Positions 56,976 through 64,000 of a stretch of DNA of 64,000 bases are shown piece by piece; the stretch's first letter is position 1, and every line of letters begins with the position of its first letter. The position numbers and the translations under genes were made by a program. The notes under the pieces were generated by a model. It was not told where the DNA came from. It did not search any database and worked only from the letters and a program-made list of their open reading frames with translations. Source of the stretch: Sphingomonas populi (GTDB taxonomy: Bacteria > Pseudomonadota > Alphaproteobacteria > Sphingomonadales > Sphingomonadaceae); assembly GCF_004208535.1 (NCBI RefSeq), contig NZ_SGIS01000017.1, positions 39,505 to 103,504 on the forward strand. Reading direction: 5' to 3'.

Positions 56976-58102
56976 GCTGCGCCGCCGAGCAGGCCGCGCG
57001 CGGCGAGGTTGGCAATGAACGCGCCGATGCCGGTTTCCCACGGCGCCGCGTCGCGCGAATAGACCACGCGGTTGACCAGTTCGCCGAGCCGCGCGCTCTC
57101 GATCCGCACCGTATCGCCGACCTTGTGGGTGAAGCCCCGGCCCGGCTCGTCACGGTCCTGCACCGGCGCGAACAGCGTGCCGAGGAACAGCACGAAGCCG
57201 TCGGGATATTGATGCTCGCTCAGCGTCTGCTTGACGAGATCGAGCGGATCGCGGCTGATCTCGGCCATGTTGCTCGCACCTTCGAGGCGGTAATTGTCCT
57301 CGCCTTCGATGGTGAGGCGAACCTCGGCCTTGCGCACGTCGTCGATCGTGAAGCTGTCGTCGAACAACCGCACGAACGGCCCGAGCGAGCACGATGCGTT
57401 ATTGTCCTTGGCCTTGCCGAGCAGCAGCGCCGAGCGTCCCTCGAAATCGCGCAGGTTGACGTCGTTGCCGAGGCACGCGCCGACCGCCTGGCCTTTGCTG
57501 TCGACGAGCAGCGCGATTTCCGGCTCTGGGTTGTTCCAGCTCGAATCGGAGCGGATGCCGATCTCGGCACCGGCGCCGACGGTGGAGAGCACCGGCGCCT
57601 TGGTGAACACTTCGGCATCGGGGCCGATCGCGACTTCGAGATATTGCGACCACAGGCCAGCCTCGACCAGCGCCGCCTTGAGTTCGGCCGCCTCGGCCGA
57701 ACCGGGCACGACCGAGCGGATCGAGCCGCCGACGCGCGCTTCGAGGCTGTCGCGGATCGCGCCGGCAGCGGCCCAGTCACCGCGCGCGCGCTCTTCGATA
57801 ACGCGCTCGACCGCCGACACCGCGAAGGTGACGCCGCACGCCTTCACGCATTGCAGATCGACCGGGCTGATGACGGTGACATCGGCATGGTCGAGCGCGC
57901 CGAGCGACACGCCGCCCGCGCCGGAAAAATCGCCCGTTTCGACCAGCGCCGAAACGGTCGGCGCGACTCGGGACATGTCGAACAGTTCGCCGCCGATGAC
58001 CAGCACCGGGCTCGGGCCTTGCGCGGTCTGCACACGACCGAGGAAACGCCCGGCCTGCCAGTCGCTTGGCAAGCTGTTCTGAATTGCGGTCCCGCCCCTC
58101 AT
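56972..58102 (-). CDS. xylX: 2-keto-3-deoxy-D-xylonate dehydratase (FAH family, XylX-like)
   Basis: A 376-aa fumarylacetoacetate hydrolase-family protein. The N-terminal half has FLGRVQTAQGPSPVLVIGGE and the catalytic domain has GIRSDSSWNNPEPEIALLVD (E-x-E metal ligands), GNDVNLRDFEGRS and KDNNASCSLGPFV. In Caulobacter, proteins of this size and family next to xylB are XylX, which makes alpha-ketoglutarate semialdehyde from 2-keto-3-deoxyxylonate. Its overlap with xylB supports this, but related FAH enzymes for arabinonate look alike. It starts the leftward operon behind a LacI-type operator. Confidence 0.84.
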   Translation of the reverse strand: MRGGTAIQNSLPSDWQAGRFLGRVQTAQGPSPVLVIGGELFDMSRVAPTVSALVETGDFSGAGGVSLGALDHADVTVISPVDLQCVKACGVTFAVSAVERVIEERARGDWAAAGAIRDSLEARVGGSIRSVVPGSAEAAELKAALVEAGLWSQYLEVAIGPDAEVFTKAPVLSTVGAGAEIGIRSDSSWNNPEPEIALLVDSKGQAVGACLGNDVNLRDFEGRSALLLGKAKDNNASCSLGPFVRLFDDSFTIDDVRKAEVRLTIEGEDNYRLEGASNMAEISRDPLDLVKQTLSEHQYPDGFVLFLGTLFAPVQDRDEPGRGFTHKVGDTVRIESARLGELVNRVVYSRDAAPWETGIGAFIANLAARGLLGGAA

Positions 58103-58128
58103 ATCCCACTCCGGTCGTCTATTAGATT

Positions 58129-58166
58129 TGATAGCGCTACCAGCACGGCAGGGCCAGCGCTGTCAA
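58129..58166 (-). promoter_or_regulatory. Promoter and LacI-type operator for the xylX-xylB-porter operon
   Basis: On the leftward strand TTGACA (58161-58166), 17 bases and CTGGTA (58138-58143) form a promoter. TGGTAGCGCTATCA (58129-58142) overlaps the -10 box and is nearly perfectly palindromic. It is the best of the three LacI-type sites in the window. Confidence 0.7.
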
Positions 58167-58266
58167 TAGGACAGGCCAATGGGGTACGCCAGACCGTATG
58201 TTCGCCCCACGTTTGCGCTATCGTATCTGCTTAAAGACGCGATGATATCGGCGTATAGCGGGCAGC

Positions 58267-59124
58267 ATGGCGAGCCGCACCGACGACAATTTGCTGGGCA
58301 CCTATTTGCGCGACCGGCGTACCCGGCTCGATCCGGCGGTGCTTGGCTTCGCGCCGGGCCGCCGCCGCACGCCCGGCCTGCGCCGCGAGGAAGTCGCGCA
58401 GCGCGCGCATATCAGCGCGACCTGGTACACCTGGCTCGAACAGGGGCGCGGCGGCGCGCCCTCGGCCGACGTGCTCAACCGCATCGCGCGCGCGCTGATG
58501 CTGACCGATGTCGAACGCGAGCATATCTTCCTGCTCGCGCTCGGCCGCCCGCCCGAGGTGCGCTATCAATCGAGCGACGGCGTCACGCCGCGGCTGCAAC
58601 GCGTGCTCGATGCGCTCGGCAATTGCCCCGCGCTCATCAAGACGCTGACCTGGGATGTGGTGGCGTGGAATCGCGCCGCAGCCTTGGTGCTGACCGATTA
58701 CGGCGCGCTGCCGCCCGACAAGCGCAACATCCTGCGCTTCCTGTTCTGCGATCCCCGCGTCCGCGCCGCGCAATATGATTGGGAGAGTGTCGCCCGCTTC
58801 GTCGTCGCGGCGTTCCGCGCCGACGTGACACGCGCTGGCGCCACCGCGCAGGCGAGCGCGCTGGTCGAGGAACTGTCCGCCACGAGTGCCGATTTCGCGC
58901 GGCTGTGGGCGGATAACGACGTGCGCTATTACGGCGGGGGTTTGAAGCAGTTGCGCCATCCGGTGCTTGGGCCGATCGCGTTCGAATATTCGGCGTTCGC
59001 GGTCGATGGCCGGCCCGATCTCGGGCTGATCGTCTACAACCCCGCCACCGAAGACGACGCGGCGCGGATCGACGCGATGCTGCACCCCGAACGCGACCAG
59101 ACCCCGGGCTTTTTTGCGCGATAG
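58267..59124 (+). CDS. XRE-family regulator with MmyB-like ligand domain
   Basis: A 285-aa regulator. The N-terminal HTH region has RRRTPGLRREEVAQRAHISA, then TWYTWLEQGRG and ADVLNRIARALMLTDVEREH. The rest is the PAS-like MmyB domain (PALIKTLTWDVVAWNRAAAL, then VRYYGGGLKQLRHPVLGPIA). Members of this family often control neighbouring redox or biosynthetic genes and may bind fatty acid-like ligands. It is divergent from xylX across 164 bases, and the next gene downstream is an orphan solute-binding protein. Confidence 0.9.
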   Translation: MASRTDDNLLGTYLRDRRTRLDPAVLGFAPGRRRTPGLRREEVAQRAHISATWYTWLEQGRGGAPSADVLNRIARALMLTDVEREHIFLLALGRPPEVRYQSSDGVTPRLQRVLDALGNCPALIKTLTWDVVAWNRAAALVLTDYGALPPDKRNILRFLFCDPRVRAAQYDWESVARFVVAAFRADVTRAGATAQASALVEELSATSADFARLWADNDVRYYGGGLKQLRHPVLGPIAFEYSAFAVDGRPDLGLIVYNPATEDDAARIDAMLHPERDQTPGFFAR

Positions 59125-59161
59125 GTGGCGGCGACGGCGGCGCGGTGGCAAGACACCCCGG

Positions 59162-60610
59162 ATGCGTCGCCTACTGCCTCTCATTCTGTTGCTCGCTGCC
59201 GGCGGGTGCGACTCGCGATCGGATGCGGGCGCGGTGGTGGTCAGCGCGATTGGCGGCGCGCCCACGCTGGCCGATCCGGCGCGTGGGAGCCTCACCACGC
59301 CCGACCGGCTGCTGCTCGATTCGGCCGCGCAGGGGCTGGTGCGCTTCGACGCGGCGGGGCAGATCGAACCCGGCCTCGCCGAGCGCTGGACCGTGCTTGA
59401 TGACGGCCGCAGCTACATCTTCCGCATCCGCGATGCGACGTGGAGCGACGGCGAGCCCGTCACCGCCGCCGAGGTGGTCACGATCCTCAAGCGCCAGCTT
59501 TCGCCAGCCTCGCGCAACCCGCTGCGCCCGTTCCTCACCGCGATCCACGAAATCGTCGAGATGACGCCCGAGGTGATCGAGGTGCGGCTGAGCCGGCCAC
59601 GCCCCGATCTGCTCAAGCTGTTCGCGCAGCCCGAACTCGCCATCCTGCGCGCCCGCCCGCCCGGTGGCAGCGGACCGTTCCGCGCCGGCACCGTCCGGCG
59701 CGACGGGGTGATACTGCACCCGGCGCTCGACCCGAACCGTGCCGAGGACGACGACGCCACGGCGCCGCCCCGGCAAGCCTCGGTACGGCTGATCGGCGAA
59801 CGCGCGGCGAAAGCGATCCTGCATTTCCAGCATCATGACACCAGTCTCGTCACGGGTGGCACGTTCACTGACTGGCCGCTGCTTGCGCAGGCGTCGATCG
59901 CGCCCGCCGCGTTGCGGGTCGATCCGGCGGCGGGGGTGTTCGGGCTGGCCATCGCCGATCGCACCGGCTTCCTCGCCGATCCCGGCAACCGCGCCGCGAT
60001 CGCGCAGGTGATCGACCGCAACGCGATCGTCGCCGCGTTCGCGCCCGGCTGGGCGGCGACGCTGAGCATCCTGCCCGAACAGCTCGATTCCGCCGCGCCG
60101 CCCGCCGTGCCGACCTGGCAGCAGGCCGGGGCGATCAACCTCTCCCCGGCGGAGCGCGTGCAGCAATGGCGCCAGATGCACCCGCTGCCTTTGTACCTGC
60201 GCGTCGCGCTGCCGGCTGGGCCGGGCGCGACGATCCTCTACGGGCATGTCGCCGCCGCGCTCGTGCGGATCGGCATCGTGCCGCAGCGGGTGGCGCTGAA
60301 TGACCCCGCCGACCTGCGGTTGGTCGATGCGGTCGCGCCGTATGACAGCGCGCGCTGGTATCTGGCGATGGCGTGCCAACCGTGCGGCGACACCGCGCAG
60401 GCCGCGATCGACGCCGCGCGCGACGCGCCGACGCTGGCCGAGCGCGGGCGCCATATCGCCGATGCCGACGCCGCGCTCGCCGCCGATGTCGCGTTCGTGC
60501 CGATCGCGCGGCCACTGCGCTGGTCGCTGGTTTCGGCGCGGCTCAAGGCGTGGGCCGGGAACCCGCGCGCATGGCATCCGTTGAATCGGCTACGCAGCGA
60601 CACCAATTGA
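59162..60610 (+). CDS. Family 5 (peptide-type) solute-binding lipoprotein, no permease nearby
   Basis: A 482-aa extracytoplasmic binding protein. The signal ends in a lipobox (LLLAAGGC, Cys near residue 16). The family 5 fold is visible in APTLADPARGSLTTPDRLLL, AEVVTILKRQLSPASRNPLR and ERWTVLDDGRSYIFRIRDATW, the last typical of DppA/OppA proteins. A late CQPCGDTAQA adds two cysteines. There are no ABC permease or ATPase genes around it, so it is either an orphan subunit or a sensor-like binding protein. The ATG at 59162 begins directly at the signal peptide. Confidence 0.87.
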   Translation: MRRLLPLILLLAAGGCDSRSDAGAVVVSAIGGAPTLADPARGSLTTPDRLLLDSAAQGLVRFDAAGQIEPGLAERWTVLDDGRSYIFRIRDATWSDGEPVTAAEVVTILKRQLSPASRNPLRPFLTAIHEIVEMTPEVIEVRLSRPRPDLLKLFAQPELAILRARPPGGSGPFRAGTVRRDGVILHPALDPNRAEDDDATAPPRQASVRLIGERAAKAILHFQHHDTSLVTGGTFTDWPLLAQASIAPAALRVDPAAGVFGLAIADRTGFLADPGNRAAIAQVIDRNAIVAAFAPGWAATLSILPEQLDSAAPPAVPTWQQAGAINLSPAERVQQWRQMHPLPLYLRVALPAGPGATILYGHVAAALVRIGIVPQRVALNDPADLRLVDAVAPYDSARWYLAMACQPCGDTAQAAIDAARDAPTLAERGRHIADADAALAADVAFVPIARPLRWSLVSARLKAWAGNPRAWHPLNRLRSDTN

Positions 60611-60616
60611 GGTGAC

Positions 60617-61048
60617 ATGACCCAGGCAACCCGCATCAAGCCCGAACCGCTCCACCGTTTCGCCTCCGGCTATGTCGGCAAGGACGCCGCCGCCGTGCGC
60701 AAGCGCATCGAGGCGATGGAGCATCTGCTCGAAGGGCTGTTCGTCATCCCCGGCATCAACCGGAAGATCGGTCTCGACGTGATCCTCGACCTGATCCCGG
60801 TCGGTGGCGACGCGGTCGGCGCGGCGATGGGCGCGTGGATGGTGTGGGAGGCGCGCAACCTCGGCATGTCCAAGACGCAGATCGCGCGGATGATGGGCAA
60901 CGTCGGCATCGACTTCGCGCTCGGGCTGATCCCGTTCATCGGCGCGATTCCCGATGCGCTGTTCCGATCGAACACGCGCAATCTGAAGATCATCCACAAG
61001 CATCTCGACAAACATCATCCGTCGATCGCGGTGGTCGAGCAGCGGTAA
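60617..61048 (+). CDS. DUF4112 domain protein
   Basis: A 143-aa protein of the DUF4112 family: RIEAMEHLLEGLFVIPGINR, then DVILDLIPVGGDAVGAAMGA, and FALGLIPFIGAIPDALFRSN with the ending LKIIHKHLDKHH. Two short hydrophobic, glycine-rich hairpins suggest membrane association. Function unknown. It starts 6 bases after the binding-protein stop with GAGGTGAC as ribosome binding site and is likely on the same transcript. Confidence 0.88.
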   Translation: MTQATRIKPEPLHRFASGYVGKDAAAVRKRIEAMEHLLEGLFVIPGINRKIGLDVILDLIPVGGDAVGAAMGAWMVWEARNLGMSKTQIARMMGNVGIDFALGLIPFIGAIPDALFRSNTRNLKIIHKHLDKHHPSIAVVEQR

Positions 61049-61050
61049 TC

Positions 61051-61142
61051 ACCGTCGCCCCGGCGTAGGCCGGGGCCGCTGGGTTTTGGGCGACCGGATC
61101 GCCAAATTACGTAACGGCCCCGGCCTGCGCCGGGGCGACGGT
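61051..61142. repeat. Inverted repeat between converging DUF4112 and RNase T2 genes
   Basis: ACCGTCGCCCCGGCGTAGGC with CGGGGCCG on the left pairs with CGGCCCCG and GCCTGCGCCGGGGCGACGGT on the right, around a 33-base centre. Each arm also forms its own small hairpin. It is a likely bidirectional terminator. Confidence 0.85.
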
Positions 61143-61853
61143 TTAGCGGCGGCCGCGCCAGATTTTTAGCGGCGCTCCCGCAGCGACCCCACCGGAATTG
61201 GGCTTGCACCGCTCATACGCGAAGCTCTTGTCGAGGCACAGCCAGAGTTCGTCGAGCCAGCCCCTGCGGTTGGCGGTCACGCGGATCGCACTGGCCGGCA
61301 GACCCGGATTGGCCGCCGCGAACGCCGCCGCGAAATCGCCCGCCGTCAGCGGCCGGCGCGAGAGCGCGTTCATGTCGGGGTAGCGCAGCTTCGCGTACAG
61401 TCCGGTCGAGCGCTTGAAATACTCCGCAGGCGTGGTCGGCATGCAGGTGCCGTGCTTGGCCCATTCGTGCTGGAGCAACTGCGCCGACGGCGTCGAGCAC
61501 AGATGCTGCTTGATGAGCGCGGCCGGCAGGATCGGCGTCGCCTGGCAATATTGCGGCCACTCCGCCCCCACCCCGTCCGGCCACAGCCCATGCAGCGTGA
61601 AGCCGAAGCGGTTGCCGCCGCCGCATTCGATCTGCGCACCCGCGTCGCGGCGGTGCGCCTGGCAATATTCGGGCGCCCAGGTGAGCGCGAGCGTGTAGCT
61701 GCCGATCGGCAGATTGCGCATCGGCTCCTTAATCGACGGCAGTTCGGGGCGCGGGGCCGGCACAAAGGCGGGGATCGCGCATTGCAACGCCTGCGCGCTC
61801 GCGACACCGGGCAAGGCCAGCGCCAGCAGCGGCAGGATGTACGACAGTTTCAT
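61143..61853 (-). CDS. Secreted ribonuclease T2 family protein
   Basis: A 236-aa exported RNase. The signal peptide (MKLSYILPLLALALPGVASA) precedes the T2 fold. Both catalytic segments are intact: CAS I FGFTLHGLWPDG with one catalytic His and CAS II LLQHEWAKHGTCMP with the Glu, Lys and His. Eight or so cysteines suggest disulfides in the periplasm. It cuts single-stranded RNA, probably for nutrient use. ATG 61853 follows GAGGGGAG. An earlier in-frame ATG (61892) would give a poorer signal peptide. Confidence 0.92.
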   Translation of the reverse strand: MKLSYILPLLALALPGVASAQALQCAIPAFVPAPRPELPSIKEPMRNLPIGSYTLALTWAPEYCQAHRRDAGAQIECGGGNRFGFTLHGLWPDGVGAEWPQYCQATPILPAALIKQHLCSTPSAQLLQHEWAKHGTCMPTTPAEYFKRSTGLYAKLRYPDMNALSRRPLTAGDFAAAFAAANPGLPASAIRVTANRRGWLDELWLCLDKSFAYERCKPNSGGVAAGAPLKIWRGRR

Positions 61854-61888
61854 GCGGCGTCTCCCCTCGTGTCCGGTCGCCATCGCCT

Positions 61889-62734
61889 TCACAGCGCGGC
61901 GAAATCAAGCCCGATATCGGCGGCGGGCGCCGACTGGGTGATGCGCCCGACGCTGACATAGGTCACGCCGCTCTCGGCAATCGCGCGGATCGTATCGAGC
62001 CGCACCCCACCCGAGGCTTCGGTCGGCACGCGGCCAGCCACCAAGGCGACCGCCTCGCGCAGCATGTCGGGCGCCATATTGTCGAGCAGCAGGTGCGTCG
62101 CGCCCGCGTCAAGTGCGGGCGCGATCTGGGCGAGCGTATCGACTTCGGCGATGATGCTCGCGATCCCCGCCGCCTTCGCGCGCCGCACCGCCTCGCCGAT
62201 ATCGCCAGCGACCGCGACGTGATTGTCCTTGATCATCGCCGAATCCCACAGCCCCATGCGGTGGTTGGTGGCGCCGCCCATGCGAGTCGCATATTTCTCC
62301 AGCACGCGCAGGCCGGGGATGGTCTTGCGCGTGTCGAGCAGGGTCGCGCCGGTGCCGGCGATCGCATCGACATAGGCGCGGGTCAGCGTGGCGATGCCCG
62401 ACAGATGTTGCACGGTGTTGAGCGCGGAGCGCTCGGCGGTAAGCATCGCGCGCGCGGCCCCTTCGAGCCGGAGCAGCTCAGTACCCGGCGCGACCTGATC
62501 GCCGTCCTCGACCAGCCGGGTGATCGCCACACTCGGATCGAGCGAACGGAAGAACGCTTCGGCCACGCCCAGCCCCGCCACGACGATCGCGTCGCGGCTG
62601 TCCATCACGCCGGTGAAGCGCGCCTCGGCAGGGATCACCGCCGCCGCCGTGATGTCGCCTGCGTCCCCCATATCCTCGGCGAGCGTCGCCGCGACGAAAG
62701 CATCCAGATCGAAGCGGTCGAGGTGAAAGCGCAT
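61889..62734 (-). CDS. nadC: Nicotinate-nucleotide pyrophosphorylase (quinolinate phosphoribosyltransferase)
   Basis: A 281-aa enzyme of NAD synthesis, turning quinolinate and PRPP into nicotinate mononucleotide. Typical pieces are EDMGDAGDITAAAV, ERSALNTVQHLSGIAT, LDTRKTIPGLRVLEKYATRM (Arg/Lys/His quinolinate site follows in GGATNHRMGL), MIKDNHVA and VEASGGV-like EASGGVRLDTIR with YVSVGRITQSAPA. No nadA or nadB is beside it in the window. ATG 62734 gives the normal family length. It is followed by the RNase T2 gene on the same strand. Confidence 0.94.
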   Translation of the reverse strand: MRFHLDRFDLDAFVAATLAEDMGDAGDITAAAVIPAEARFTGVMDSRDAIVVAGLGVAEAFFRSLDPSVAITRLVEDGDQVAPGTELLRLEGAARAMLTAERSALNTVQHLSGIATLTRAYVDAIAGTGATLLDTRKTIPGLRVLEKYATRMGGATNHRMGLWDSAMIKDNHVAVAGDIGEAVRRAKAAGIASIIAEVDTLAQIAPALDAGATHLLLDNMAPDMLREAVALVAGRVPTEASGGVRLDTIRAIAESGVTYVSVGRITQSAPAADIGLDFAAL

Positions 62735-62842
62735 GCGGGCATCCGGCAGGTGAACGACGCGCTGCCCTTGCCAGATCGCGCGGCGGACGAACAGCCGGCA
62801 ATGCCACATCAGGCCGGCGCGACGCACTGCGCCGGAAAGCGA

Positions 62843-63940
<1,098 letters not shown>

Positions 63941-64000
63941 TCATGAGTGTCGGTCGCATTGATGCACGTAAAAGCCCTCTCCCCTCCGGGGAGCGGCGGG

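Noticed and set aside
61854..61892. Longer N terminus of the RNase T2 protein
   Set aside because: It would put charged residues (GHEGRRR) before the signal peptide and has no SD; ATG 61853 has GAGGGGAG.

Overview
The window is high-GC chromosomal DNA that reads like a sphingomonad (Alphaproteobacteria, Sphingomonadales). The evidence is a complete protocatechuate 4,5-cleavage (lig) gene set of the kind known from Sphingobium/Novosphingobium, a Caulobacter-like xylB/xylX pair, a PrsK/PrsR two-component pair with an EpsB-type sugar transferase, and many small inverted-repeat elements between genes. No rRNA, tRNA, CRISPR array, insertion sequence or intact prophage was seen.

Layout. 1-4.9 kb: end of a sensor kinase, an ABC-F ATPase, a YaiI-type protein, an NTF2-like protein and an EF-hand protein. 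4.9-7.5 kb: a gene-poor accessory patch with small proteins, a membrane protein plus XRE regulator pair, a ParD/ParE pair and a resolvase remnant. 7.5-10.5 kb: an M1 aminopeptidase, a YecA-like SEC-C protein and a SWIB-domain protein. 10.7-22.6 kb: aromatic catabolism. A leftward ligK-ligU unit faces a LysR regulator with two HTH domains. A rightward operon follows (DUF1932 oxidoreductase, ligJ, ligI, ligA, ligB, ligC, aldo/keto reductase), then pobA with a divergent AraC regulator. Together these take 4-hydroxybenzoate through protocatechuate to pyruvate and oxaloacetate. 22.6-25.4 kb: DoxX, OsmC, a LysR regulator and a membrane protein. 25.4-36.3 kb: one leftward glycogen operon, glgP-glgB-glgC-glgA-pgm-glgX. 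36.5-44.5 kb: an exopolysaccharide sugar transferase, prsK, prsR, a large TPR protein and a DUF815 ATPase.

44.6-58.1 kb: a glucuronoxylan utilisation cluster. It holds an SGNH esterase, a hexuronate-type MFS transporter, a mannonate dehydratase (ManD type), a GH3 beta-xylosidase/glucosidase, a GH67 alpha-glucuronidase, a LacI-family regulator, a sugar porter, and xylB and xylX of the non-phosphorylating xylose pathway. Three near-palindromes (TGRTA-N-CG-N-TAYCA type) lie just after TTGACA -35 boxes upstream of the SGNH gene, GH3 and xylX, and look like one LacI-family regulon. 58.2-64 kb: an MmyB-type regulator, an orphan solute-binding lipoprotein, DUF4112, a secreted RNase T2, nadC and a second aldo/keto reductase.

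No wholly unknown system was found. The observations most worth checking are the double-HTH LysR regulator, a hairpin that hides the ligU ribosome binding site, the shared LacI operators, a terminator-like hairpin in the leader of the SGNH gene, and inverted-repeat elements inside the lig operon and at the start of the yaiI-like gene.
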